From positions 1-18,239 of the forward strand of contig JAJNNY010000170.1 in NCBI GenBank assembly GCA_022453515.1: a stretch of DNA of 18,239 nucleotides. Direction: 5' to 3'. The notes below the pieces were generated by a model. That model ran no database searches, was not told the origin of the DNA, and saw only the letters and a program-made list of their open reading frames with translations. A program made the translations under genes and the position numbers. The DNA is from Astrocystis sublimbata. Taxonomy: Eukaryota; Ascomycota; Sordariomycetes; Xylariales; Xylariaceae. Below, piece after piece: positions 6,960 through 16,197 of this stretch (the first letter of the stretch is position 1; each line of letters starts with the position of its first letter).

Positions 6960-9330
6960 TCTAGTCACTCGTTTAGTTTGGCTCCTTAGCTATCAACTAT
7001 ATTATAATAGTATTTACTTATTTAGATACTATCCAGACTTTTTTCTTTATATAGTAATAGGAGCCCTTTTAAGCCTCCTTAACTAACACTCCGCTAATTG
7101 TCCTATTATTACCTACAAATTAAGAATTCCCGATATTGCTACCCTTACCTCTTTAGTAATATAAAACAGGTTTATTACAAAAGAGCTACCTTATTAAATA
7201 GAGAGAACGAATATATAAACTATTTATATTTTACCTCTTGATTAATCTAAACATACACCTATTCCTAGTATTCAATATTGTACTGTGAACACTCACTCCT
7301 ATTTTGCTAAGGATATTGAGAGTTATTCCAAATATAGACAAAGGAGTGGAGACGTGGGTGCGGCTGCTATAACGACCCTACGCCACAGTTTGAGAGCGCG
7401 CCACACCTTCGCCACTTGTTAGAATTAACGCGCTTATTTAAATAAACAGGAATCATCCTGATTATATAATATATAACTATTACGTTTTTTAAATCTAATT
7501 TTGTTAGAGTTGTTACTAATAGGAATATGCCATATTATAACGCCTTAATACATATTTAGTTAAAATAGTATATATTTTTTTTACAGTCCGTCTTTTTCCT
7601 TTCTTCTGCTCCCCTTTTTATCTAATACTATTCTTATTTTAATCTTAAACAAAGATACGATTACACGATAAGCGTTGCCAAGCGCATCTCTATATCCCCT
7701 AAACTTAAAAAAAGTGTTAGGGCTACTACTTAGCTGCCTATTAATAAGAATAACTTCGAAAAGTTGGAGTTAGGGGAGAAAAATAATATTATTTAGTTAA
7801 AAGCCGATCTTTCGCGGATATATTAATTATTAATTAATAAAATCTTTTAGGAAATTATAAATTATATCTACTTTTCTAAAGGAATGCGGCTAATTAATAA
7901 AACGCCTGAGCTAAAATAGGGCGCCGGTATATTAAACGCCCAGTTTAACTACCGGTGGGGAGTTCTTTAAATATATATTAGGCGGCTAATGTCCGATAAT
8001 CGAACCGTTTTTATTATCCCTTTTTTAAGGTTTAAATCTATATTTAATAAAGACGTCTAAGCGCAAAAGGTGGTATTTTTTACTAAAAATAAGTCTCGTT
8101 TTAATATAGTTTAATAGTAGTTTCTTCTAGCCAACCAGCTATTGCTAATATATCTGCTTCCTAAAGAGTATGCCTTTGGGGTACGGAAGCCGTATATTTT
8201 GTTTATATCGATAATGTTTGTGTAAAAACTGCTTATAAAAGATAGTATAGGTGTTTAAAGCTTGAGAAACTACTAAAAACGTTATTAAAAGCTAATAGTA
8301 CTGCTTAACCCTATGTCTAAGGCATTATTAAAGTTAGTAGTTAAATAATTATTAATAATCTAGTTTTACTACTTTTTATTATCTCGATAGTTCTTATTTA
8401 ATTATAATAATATTTCGTTATTAATATAACCGGTATTAGTTATTTAGGTAGTTTTTATAAATATATCCATTCGGTTCTAGCTTAGTGCGCTGGGTACCCA
8501 TAGAGTGTCTGCGCTAGTTATACTATTCTTGGCTATATTTATATAAATCTTTAATTACCCCCTTTTTCTATTTAATAATCTACCCTTTTCTGACTCGGAC
8601 TCCCTTTTTAGTAGCGTGGTTAAAGGTAACTGTCTATTGTATAGCCCGAGGGTCTTAATATTGCTGATTATCCTGTTAATTTCCGATTATAGGTCTATTT
8701 TAGTAAAGTTACCGAGTCCGACTTTCTTACAGACTGCTAAAAATCTAGGCTAATTAGCTTTGTCCTTATTTTTTACTATAGTAGGTAAGTAGTACAGGGT
8801 ATTTATAATTATACTAAGGAAAACAGCTGGGTTTATAACTAGTATATTTTCTGGGATTTTAAAATTAGTAGTAAATATAAATAATTCTTTAGTAATAAGT
8901 TTAGCTATTATATAACGTTCCTTTTTAGTTATATTAGTATATAATTTAAACTTTTTATATTTTGTTTCTATAACAAACTAAATTAATTATTTATTTCTAA
9001 GTTATTATATTAATAGATATTTAATTTTTTTATTTTTAAAAGCATTAAAAACTAGATTTATATATACTCCCTAAAAATATTTAAATCTATTAATAACTAA
9101 ACTTATTATTTAATATAATACCTCCTTATCCCTATTGTAGCGTTTTTTATTAAAATCTATCGTTTTAGAATATATAGGATCCTAGTATTTATTTCAGTAT
9201 AATATATATTAAGAATAGAAATTAACCTATTAGTATTTAGATTTAAAAGTTTTTTAAAATCCTATTAAGAATATTTATTAATTTATTATTAGCCTTTATA
9301 TTAAAGCGGTATTAGAAAAGTTTAGGCCCT
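6960..9330. mobile_element. RIP-mutated AT-rich block, decayed transposon
   Basis: Very AT-rich and stop-filled. In 8341-8460 I find no CA or TG at all in 120 bases, yet CG is still present, and TA is abundant. This is the RIP pattern (CpA to TpA on either strand) known from ascomycetes, which acts on duplicated DNA. It implies a former transposable element. No terminal repeats or target-site duplications can be recognised. A less mutated, GC-richer patch remains at about 7340-7430. Confidence 0.7.
7661..9193 (-). pseudogene. long decayed ORF, probable transposon gene
   Basis: One minus-strand frame, bounded by TGA at 9196-9194 and TAA at 7663-7661, keeps a protein-like reading for about 510 codons. 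It is broken by about 30 stops that are all TAA or TAG. RIP produces exactly this outcome from CAA, CAG and TGG codons. Longest open stretches are 8977-8753 (75 codons), 8686-8558 (43 codons) and about 46 codons near 8250-8110. Recognisable pieces include KYKKFKLYTN, KKERYIIAKLITKELF and KIYGFRTPKAYSLGSR. I cannot assign a transposase or reverse transcriptase family. Small frameshifts may be hidden. Confidence 0.45.
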
Positions 9331-9505
9331 ATATTGCCAAAGGGTACTATATGTTTAGGCTTAAGAACTTTCGAATTCCCTATTCTAAGCAACCCTTTTT
9401 TTACTTTTGCTATATACTTTTGTGCACAGTTGGTAACGCTTGGATGGGTACCGGACGCTAAGCTTGGACCCTCGGAGTTATTTCTTAAGTCTATTGTTAC
9501 AGTAT

Positions 9506-9523
9506 CGAAGCGCCTCCGCTTCG
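9506..9523. repeat. 7-bp inverted repeat (hairpin)
   Basis: CGAAGCG-CCTC-CGCTTCG is a perfect stem with a four-base loop, just inside the gene island to the right of the AT-rich block. Its function is unknown. Confidence 0.5.
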
Positions 9524-9587
9524 CCGGTTGCCATTCAGCGTTGCTTTCGCCATGTGTACCTCACATGCCCCTATCATAATTATGTAG

Positions 9588-10062
9588 AAGGTACCAAAGG
9601 GTCATATACCCCTTATTCTGCTACTCCTCCCCGCAAGCCCTGACAAGCTTGCAGAGAAGCTTTATCTCCGACCATGGAGTAGAAGCAGAGCCACTACGCT
9701 ACTTCCGTCGCACTTTGGAATGCGTCCTTTGTTCTTCGCCGAGCTTGTCTTGGTTGTCTACTATGTCTACTCTTTCTCTGTGGCGGGAACCCTGTAAGCG
9801 TTCTGCGACTTGCCCATCACATCTTCTCAATGGACGACACATGTGATAAGATAGCTCAAAGTGGCCCCAGGGCACTCCGATTATTTTGGTTGTCCCGGCG
9901 ATCTTCAAGCTGGTTTGGGATTTTCTCCGCATCTTCAACGCATGTTTGGTCCTGTGAGTTTCTGGCACTTGTAAAAATGCTGCAAGGTGTCAGTCTTTTT
10001 GTTAGATCCGCGGCCACAGTGTCAAGACGAGCCGAGAAAGTCGAGATGTAAGACTCGATTGA
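9588..10062 (+). CDS. 3' part of a spliced membrane-protein gene, probably truncated
   Basis: Three exons keep one reading frame: 9588-9793, 9855-9953 and 10020-10062, ending at TGA 10060-10062. Intron donors are GTAAGC (61-bp intron) and GTGAGT (66-bp intron). After a basic segment (LYLRPWSRSRATTLL) come two membrane-like segments. The first is LFFAELVLVVYYVYSFSVAG. The second, after a loop SKWPQGTP, is IILVVPAIFKLVWDFLRIF. The tail is short and basic. This resembles the C-terminal membrane region of a multi-span protein, such as the end of a processive glycosyltransferase, but that is only a guess. No ATG precedes the basic segment. The frame starts after TAG 9585-9587, and the AT-rich block ends about 250 bp upstream, so the 5' part may have been lost by insertion. 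Other frames are open here too, so the model is provisional. Confidence 0.4.
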
Positions 10063-10168
10063 TGATGGGCGCGATTAATTCAATTTCTACCACCAGTATC
10101 AGTTTGTCACGATAGAACGGTCTTTGTTAGTATTGCATGATGTTGAATTATACGACTCTTGGAAACAT

Positions 10169-10702
10169 CTACTCTTGGTTTATTTGCCTGACTCTTTGCA
10201 ATGGAAACCTATGTACTGAGAGTCCCTTCCAGCACCCGAACCATAACATCAACGTAAATCCAGATCCGAATCGTACCAAACAGGATCGCTGTATATCATG
10301 CAAACCCGGCAGAGTCAGGGCCTTCCGTGGCGTACCACTGTCCGTTCCCGTATCGGTCTGGATGTCAGTGGTTATTACAGAGCCCACCTCCTCATTGAAG
10401 GAAACCTCATCCATGTACACGGGTCCTCTGTTCTCAACACCATCTCCCGCGTAAAGATCCCCTGTCTCAGAGTGAGATAACCTGGCACGGTGGCGTTGAT
10501 AGCTCAAATAATGCGCATACATGTTAGGTAACTGGTCAATGTTGTTCGCTCGCCTGCGGCCGCACCCAAGGAAGGCTAGATTGGATGTCCCGTGTATTTT
10601 GGCATTCTCTTGTCCTTCTCTCAAGCTAACCAGGGGCGATCCAATAATTAACATTCCCAAACTATAAAAGTCAGGACCTAATGGACTAATGGTTTGGTTC
10701 AC
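10169..10702 (-). CDS. hypothetical ORF, possibly an exon
   Basis: An open frame of about 177 codons or slightly more on the minus strand. It has no ATG at its beginning; it is open from a TGA near 10730 and the first in-frame ATG comes about 17 codons in. The first part is hydrophobic (FYSLGMLIIGSPLVSL), the middle is hydrophilic with acidic and Thr-rich segments (YMDEVSFNEEVGSVITTD), and the end is basic/hydrophobic. The length exceeds chance expectation at this composition, but no splice sites were confirmed. The 105-codon plus-strand frame in the same region is largely its shadow. Function unknown. Confidence 0.3.
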   Translation of the reverse strand: MNQTISPLGPDFYSLGMLIIGSPLVSLREGQENAKIHGTSNLAFLGCGRRRANNIDQLPNMYAHYLSYQRHRARLSHSETGDLYAGDGVENRGPVYMDEVSFNEEVGSVITTDIQTDTGTDSGTPRKALTLPGLHDIQRSCLVRFGSGFTLMLWFGCWKGLSVHRFPLQRVRQINQE

Positions 10703-11060
10703 GCAGCAATCGGGTGAGACGCTCGATCATTGTGCGGGATAGGGAGCTGCCCCGATGAAAACAAGAGAGGTGGGACCATTTGTTGGCCTTGAGAGGAAGA
10801 AGGGAAGCAAAGGACGGGATCTCGGCTGCCATGACCGTAATAGTTGTGAAACTAATCAGACCGATCGTTATCTCCCCACCGGATATATACAGACCCCTCA
10901 GGGTTAAACTGTCACCTCGTCTGCTCCGGTGACTCTGATCTCGGGTGGACTTGGGTGGCCCAACGCACAGCCCAGCCATCATTGTCACCTCATACTGTGG
11001 GATGACCCATGTGGCAGTCAACTATAGGCTCAGAGGCCCAGGTCTATATGTCCACCCTCA
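10703..11060. other. stretch without a resolved gene
   Basis: A 111-codon minus-strand frame (10686-11021) contains a hydrophobic segment (GEITIGLISFTTITVMAAE) and may include an exon related to the ORF below it. No convincing start or junction was found. Confidence 0.3.
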
Positions 11061-11457
11061 TCAGCAAACGGAAGCAGACCAACCCCCAAACCCCCCTGTT
11101 CTTCCAATGAACTGATGCCTAAAGTGATGACAAAACGGCGAGATTGTACTATTATTCTGGTGAGGGGATAGCGGCTTAGTCGCGGTGGTTAGCGACGGGT
11201 ACGAGCTCCCACGCGCCACCACACGCCATTTGTAAAAAGTTGCCAACAGCAATTGGCTTGGACAAAGACACATAACAACCGAAGTCTTCAACGATGATTG
11301 GATCATGTTGGTGTCGAGCAGACGAAAGGGTGGTAGCAATGCGAGGAAGTTTCCATTTTCGTTCGCCTACAGACAATGTAATGCGGTTAATGTCCTGCAA
11401 AGCGCTGTATTGGATTCCGCTTCCCTGGCTTGCGTCAATGTCTGCTAGCAAGACCAT
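11061..11457 (-). CDS. hypothetical small protein, two exons, divergent from 11693 gene
   Basis: Proposed exons are 11457-11203 and 11156-11061, joined across a 46-bp intron (donor GTACCC, branch GCTAACC, acceptor ACCAG), giving 116 aa. Without splicing the frame ends 93 codons after the ATG, at 11176. The frame is also open upstream to about 11537, so the true start may be further 5'. The protein contains INRITLSVGERKWKLPRIAT, HDPIIVEDFGCYVSLSKP and a Gly-rich C-terminus (GRTGGFGGWSASVC). No known domain recognised, and no signal peptide at this start. It is transcribed away from the gene at 11693, with which it would share an upstream region. Confidence 0.4.
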
Positions 11458-11692
11458 CCTAGGTTCACTGCATGTGAAGCCATAGTGATGACCGACACGG
11501 CTGCTGCACTGTGATCCTCGATTGACCTGCTGTACTGCTCTTTACTATAGTCCCTAAAAGATTGATTTATGATGAATATTAAAGGGCTCGAATTCCCGGC
11601 CCGAGCAGTTTCCACCTTGACTCGTTGGTATCATTCCTTCTTGACTGTCACACCCTCTATTTCCAACGGTACTTCCTGAACTGCTTCCCAAA
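11458..11692. promoter_or_regulatory. shared divergent upstream region
   Basis: This segment separates two divergent genes. Its right part is pyrimidine-rich (CTTGACTCG, CATTCCTTCTTGACTG, CCCTCTATTTCC), as is common in fungal 5' leaders just before the start codon. No specific factor site is assigned. Confidence 0.35.
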
Positions 11693-12401
11693 ATGGCCGC
11701 CGTGGCTCCCGCCCCGTACTCGCACGCCCATTTCCAGAGTCTTCCGACCCTTGAAGAAGCAAAGTCTAAGTTCCTCCAGGGAGCAAAGGGTGAAGATCTC
11801 GTCGCCAGCTTTTTCAGAGACTTCTTTGTCAAGGAAGGTATGGACCGCACATTCGGCTTGTCCATGCTGCACCGCCATTTTGATCTTGGGTCCAGCGAAA
11901 AGCTAGTCGACTACCAGGGTACCTCGACACCTTGGAACGGAGTGATTGCGGGGATGCAGAACCCTCAGCCAACACTTTGGTCCTTTGACGACGACGGGCT
12001 CTTGCGGCCGACCGAGTTCCGTTACGCTGAGAAGCAGGACGCCCCACTGCCGCAAAAGGCTCTCATCTTCATTGCCAAGTTCAGGGCCGAGCTTGACAAG
12101 CGTGATCTGACCAAGCTGGTTGGCCTGGCCCGATACCCTGGAGATGAGTTTCAGGGCTCATGCGAATTCTCAATGGGCAGGTCGAACATCAATCTGAAGC
12201 CTGAGGATGTAAGCGATCATGCCCCAACTCATGTCATAGCGTGTTTAACTTATGAATCTGTAGTATCCGGCCGATCTGAAACACATTCCTACAATCTGGT
12301 TCTTCTCGGAGGGATTGTGGAAACGCGGATGTCGCTGTACTTGCAACGCCAGCAGCGACGATCATCCTCACGGCCAACATGTCATCACTACGTCTGCTTA
12401 G
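11693..12401 (+). CDS. conserved-looking fungal hypothetical protein, two exons
   Basis: The start lies in an ideal context (CCCAAAATGGCC). Exon 1 is 11693-12208 (172 codons). A 55-bp phase-0 intron (donor GTAAGC, branch-like TTTAACTTA, acceptor TGTAG) leads to exon 2, 12264-12401. The product is 217 aa. Unspliced reading gives a 242-codon frame whose tail is Ser/Arg-rich and unnatural, whereas the spliced tail has a compact Cys/His segment (KRGCRCTCNASSDDHPHG). Other segments are FFRDFFVKEGMDRTFGLSML, HRHFDLGSSEKLVDYQG and LPQKALIFIAKFRAEL. No signal peptide or membrane span is seen, suggesting a soluble protein. I know no function for this type. The Cys/His tail may bind metal, which is inference. 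Confidence 0.75.
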
Positions 12402-13071
12402 TTAGCTGCGTAACATGGTAAACCTTGGGACTTCGTGTTTTCGGAGGGAACAAAAGCTTTATCAGTATGAACACACGCGTAGTCGAAGTATTTTAGGTTG
12501 TTAGGATGCCTGATCCAATTGACTTGATTTGAACAAATCCATCGTGGCGAGTAATATTGTTGGTGACTTGGGAAAAGTGTACTTCCAATACTCGCTAAGT
12601 GCATGCCTCTATGCACCAAGCTATGCCCAAGGCAGACAGGAGAAGCCAAAGACGAAGGGGCAGGCAACGGCAGCGATGTTACCAACTGAAGAGATGGCAG
12701 GAGTTTAGGAAATCTACACGCTCGGAACCACTGTTTCGAGTGATAGCAACAACTTGTGTTTTGGTTCCAGCTTACTTTGAATATGCAGGCGTGCCGGGCT
12801 CCCCGGCTAGACCATGGGGATGTGCTCACAATAGCCACCAATCGATCAATAAAATAAAACATGCCTCAAAAGCTTCTACACTTCCAATACCCAGCTCGGC
12901 GTTGGGCTCATCCTTCCCGTCGTTGCTCGCGCCGCCCACGAATCATCTCCTGCCCTTCTTACTCTCCTTCGCCGGCTGCGCTATGGATGAGCTGAAATCG
13001 CCATCATCCTCGATAGTAACCAATGCTCTGGTCAGCAAACGTCGCCATGCCCGCTCTGGCATCTAATAGTA
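12402..13071. other. convergent intergenic region, no gene seen
   Basis: It lies between the 3' ends of the 11693 gene and the kinase-like gene. Two overlapping open frames of about 155 codons (12398-12862 minus, 12599-13066 plus) have unnatural composition and no start or splice support. It probably serves as the 3' untranslated and terminator region for both genes. Confidence 0.45.
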
Positions 13072-14147
13072 TCAATCCTTCTCTCCTGACTTCTCACTCG
13101 GAATTTCCCATCCGATTCCTGCCAAAAAAACATGTATACCTTTACTAAAAAGCGACTCGAGGTAGAGCGTCTGGAAATCCACGTCCGCGACGTTCTGCCA
13201 ACGTTGCATATATACTGCCGCTGGCGAACACAGGGAAGCAAAAGAGCTGGTGTATGACTCTCTGTCTTTCTGGGTAACCGTGTTCGGGCGGCATAAGGGC
13301 AGGCTCGGCCACAAGAAACGGGGGATGCCAGCGGCTCTTATGACGGGAACGAACGCCGCAAAACCCCAATCGATGACGCTGCGTTAGTAATTAGCCATTG
13401 AATGTACATAGATATAGTGTCAGTATACCTCTGTATGTTATGCTTATCGTCAACAATGAAGTTATCCGGCTTCAGATCACCATGTTCCATTGCGAATATC
13501 ATATTGTCTCCTTCCCCGTCGAGAACGCGGTCGAGCAGGTTCTGTTGTTTTATACAATCCTGATCCAAAATGTCAGGAATGCTACCCTCTCTCACTCGAG
13601 CGCGCCTGTTCTTTAGAAGTCGTTCAAAATAAGCCGTCGCAGTTGTAGCGCCTATATCCTGGTAATTAGCATTATTACATATAAAGCAAATCTTTTACGT
13701 ACGACTTTCTAGTGTATATTCGATTAACGACATTTGTATCGACGCTATTTGGCCCAGCAAGCTGTCGCGATGAGGTTGTTGGGGATACTGTTCGCTCCAA
13801 GAAAGTCTTGAACCTTTCACCCAAGTAAGAACGATAAATGGGTGCTTGATGGGATTGTCGAAACTCAAACTGTACCCACGGCATCGTGGAGCCCAGCGGA
13901 AACCTTTCACCTCCAACAACTGAAGTATTTCTACTTCCGCCTTGACCACGGGGATTATTCCGGGTTGATTGGATACCGGCACACGAATTGCTAGATCTTC
14001 CTGATCTTGAAAACTGACCTTGAAGATTCGACACTGGCCCCCGCGAAACTCTTCGTCCAACACTGGCGCTTCTCCTCCTAGTCCAACATGGGAGATGGCA
14101 GCGAAAATCTTTCGAGGCTCGAGGTCTGGATTGTTAGTTGAAGCCAT
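13072..14147 (-). CDS. APH/choline-kinase-like phosphotransferase, three exons
   Basis: An intact 324-aa protein of the aminoglycoside-phosphotransferase/choline-kinase fold, a large family in filamentous fungi. Members phosphorylate small molecules, but most fungal ones have no known substrate. Exons are 14147-13703, 13651-13429 and 13378-13072. Introns are 51 bp (donor GTACGT, branch GCTAAT) and 50 bp (donor GTATAC, perfect branch TACTAAC). Visible motifs are: a nucleotide-binding strand region GGQCRIFKVSF at 36-46; AIRVP at 53-57, with Arg where many members have Lys; a helix with Glu at 71 and 73; the catalytic loop HGDLKPDN at 205-212 (catalytic Asp207, Asn212); and the metal-binding VIDW at 224-227 (Asp226). 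The length is typical. It stands alone beside an ankyrin fragment, with no pathway neighbours. The exact substrate cannot be inferred. Confidence 0.85.
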
Positions 14148-14415
14148 CTGATCACGGAAGGGCAGGAAATCCGTTCACGATGGTTTCAGGGTATGTTAGT
14201 AGTAGCCTAGGAAAGGCCCAGAGAACATGCTAGCGTGGCATGCGTAGCTAGCCAAAAGCTCCTAATTGGTGTGGCGCTTGTACCGGTGTTTTGTGGAGGC
14301 AAGTGGCCAAAGAACTCGAACGTTGTTGGTCTTTGACCCCGGCGAAAGTGTCACTCTTTTTGTCGACTGCCTTGAGTGTCTTATCTATAGTTATCAAGCA
14401 GGCTTACGTGGGTAG

Positions 14416-14937
14416 CCGCCCCACATTACCCGTGCCACGCCCCACTTAACTTGGATTGACAAGCTCACCAACTCCCTAAGTTGGCTCAATGAGGTTACAT
14501 GTCGTCAAAATCTCGAATCAATACACATTGCCGCTTCAACCGGGCTGCCGGCTATTATCGATCAGCTGGCCGAGCATGGGGTAGATCTCGAATCTCCGAC
14601 GAGGCAGCTCGGCTGTACACCTCTGTTGTGTGCCCTTAGTCACGGACATTGCACTACAGCAAAGCAGCTTATCGACAGGGGCGTTTCCCTGGGATTAGAG
14701 TCGCGATTAAATGCACTTCAAATCGCAGCGGCTGCAAATCTCCACGTTATCACAGAATACCTTGTCAAGGAGAAAGGAATCAATCCGAATGCTGGAGACC
14801 GGAATGGCGACACCCTCTTGATATATGCCATCACATCACCATATGCGACGAAGAGTTTTGTTACCCAACTACTATCCCTCGGCGCGGATTCAAACCAGGC
14901 CGGTACCACAATTACTAAATTGATTAGTTATTATTGA
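14416..14937 (+). pseudogene. 5'-truncated ankyrin-repeat gene fragment
   Basis: An open frame begins just after TAG 14413-14415 without a usable ATG and ends at TAA or TGA in the 14935-14937 region. About four ankyrin repeats are visible. They contain ESIHIAASTGLPAIIDQLAE, GCTPLLCALSHGHCTTAKQL, LNALQIAAAANLHVITEYL and GDTLLIYAIT followed by LLSLGADSNQAG. Ankyrin repeats mediate protein contacts and in fungi often form the C-terminal part of large multidomain proteins, including NLR-like receptors. Here no N-terminal domain precedes the repeats, and the frame ends abruptly after a repeat with TITKLISYY. It is most likely a fragment. A 3' splice could extend it: GTACCA lies at 14902 and TACTAAC near 15000. 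It is divergent from the kinase-like gene. Confidence 0.7.
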
Positions 14938-15196
14938 ATAGTTACATATCTACATACAACCGTGATCAACCACATTTATTATATTGCGCCAGTGCAGGTT
15001 ACTAACACTCACGGAGGAAGGCGCAGCCTTCTACTTTCCACCATCTTGCAAAGATGGGCCACGATGAATCCATGCATCCTCTCCCACCCACTCGGCAAAT
15101 ACCACTACCAAAACATGCGCACAACGACAAGAACAGCCCTGGCTCGCATGCAAGAGCGAGAATAATCACTCTGAAAACCCGTAGTAGTAAGTGTCA
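14938..15196. other. stretch after the ankyrin fragment, no gene seen
   Basis: Short overlapping open frames only. A TACTAAC branch-like sequence near 15000 with an AG at 15026-15027 could belong to a lost 3' exon of the ankyrin gene. Confidence 0.3.
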
Positions 15197-15397
15197 CTAT
15201 TCGTTCTCGGGCAATGCGCACATGTACGGACGGAACTGATAGCGAGACCTTCCCAGACCTCCACAACCTCTAGCACAAATCGCCTCGGCAACTTGACTGT
15301 CAGCCATCCAACACACGAGGGATGATCCTACAATCCGCACAGAGATACAAGCCCCAGCCTCATTGGCAAGCCCACACGCGTTGCTTCCTTCAACCAT
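15197..15397 (-). CDS. possible small Cys-rich protein ORF
   Basis: ATG at 15397-15395 opens 66 codons ending at TGA 15197-15199. The product has six Cys (8, 17, 29, 41, 45, 60) and a natural-looking core (ACISVRIVGSSLVCWMADSQ followed by an Ala/Gly/Cys segment). Size and even Cys number resemble small secreted fungal proteins. However, no signal peptide is encoded at this start and none was found in the upstream sequence on this strand, so a missing first exon would be required. Chance ORF is a real alternative. Confidence 0.3.
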   Translation of the reverse strand: MVEGSNACGLANEAGACISVRIVGSSLVCWMADSQVAEAICARGCGGLGRSRYQFRPYMCALPENE

Positions 15398-15532
15398 ACC
15401 TATACCATCCCTTTTCCGCTACAACCTTCTGCCCTACTGCCACTTCCATGCCCTCTTAATTGCCTGATCGCGCACGTAGGCTGTTGCTTCCTTGCCTGCC
15501 TGCTGCTTTACCTTCCGGCTTTGCGGCCACCT

Positions 15533-15741
15533 AAGTAATGCCCTAAAGCTTTGGTCCTTGTCTCCCGCCTACTCTTACTTGCTACTGCTTACGGCGTCTG
15601 TGATCGACTTGACAGGCCAGGCCTTATAACTTATCCCTTATGACTCGTCGACTATTACGACTACCTGCCTTCCTATTTCTATCTCCCGCGCTAGATCTCA
15701 ATTGATTAGATAATTATTTATATAGTAATGCCCTAGAACTT
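15533..15741 (+). repeat. short dispersed direct repeat
   Basis: AGTAATGCCCTAAAGCTT at 15533-15550 recurs in altered form as AGTAATGCCCTAGAACTT at 15724-15741, about 190 bp apart. The region is pyrimidine-rich on the plus strand. This may mark the edge of a decayed element. Confidence 0.45.
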
Positions 15742-15800
15742 GACCTGTTAAGTCGACCTTAAGTCCGTTATTATCCGTACTCTCGGCTCGCCAAACTCCG

Positions 15801-15822
15801 AGGTTCTCGAAATAGAGAACCT
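15801..15822. repeat. 8-bp inverted repeat at block boundary
   Basis: AGGTTCTC-GAAATA-GAGAACCT is a perfect stem-loop. It sits where the composition changes from balanced to AT-rich. It could be an element terminus or an incidental hairpin. Confidence 0.5.
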
Positions 15823-16186
15823 TAACGCTAAAAAAACTCAAAACGAAACTTTGTAAAAACCTGAAAATTTCGGGCTCCGGTTTTTTTGTCCGTACGGGAC
15901 TTTAGGAACAAATATCTGGGCCCTTAGGTAGTAATACTATATTATTGCCCCCTTTATATACCGTGTATCTACCTACCTATAAGCAACTACCCGTTTTACA
16001 ATATTTAGGTATATATAGTAAGTACGGTGGGAGTACGTATATATAGCAGGTACTACTTATTAATAGATACTAGGTATTTGCTAGGTATAGTTTATATTTT
16101 ATTTTGCTAACTTAAGGATAGAGCAGGTATAAAGTCAACTAACCACTAGCTAGAGGCACTACTAGAGAATCACGTAAGGTGGGTTA

Positions 16187-16197
16187 GGTTCGATTCC
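16187..16197 (+). ncRNA. Pol III B-box-like sequence, possible tRNA or SINE relic
   Basis: GGTTCGATTCC matches the tRNA T-loop/B-box consensus exactly. About 80 bp upstream, GCTAACTTAAGGATAGAGC resembles a D-arm/A-box. GCTA at 16106-16109 can pair with TAGC at 16201-16204, like an acceptor stem. The remaining stems do not fold convincingly, so a functional tRNA is not supported. A decayed tRNA or tRNA-derived SINE is possible. Confidence 0.3.

Noticed and set aside
8190..8225. Plus-strand YIDN sequence resembling the reverse-transcriptase YxDD motif
   Set aside because: No flanking reverse-transcriptase motifs occur upstream or downstream, and the minus-strand frame is better supported.
10137..10454. 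105-codon plus-strand ORF with a signal-peptide-like start
   Set aside because: It overlaps a longer minus-strand frame with more natural composition and has no splice evidence.
12398..13066. Two overlapping open frames of about 155 codons on opposite strands
   Set aside because: Unnatural composition, no splice or start support, and they sit between two convergent, well-supported genes.
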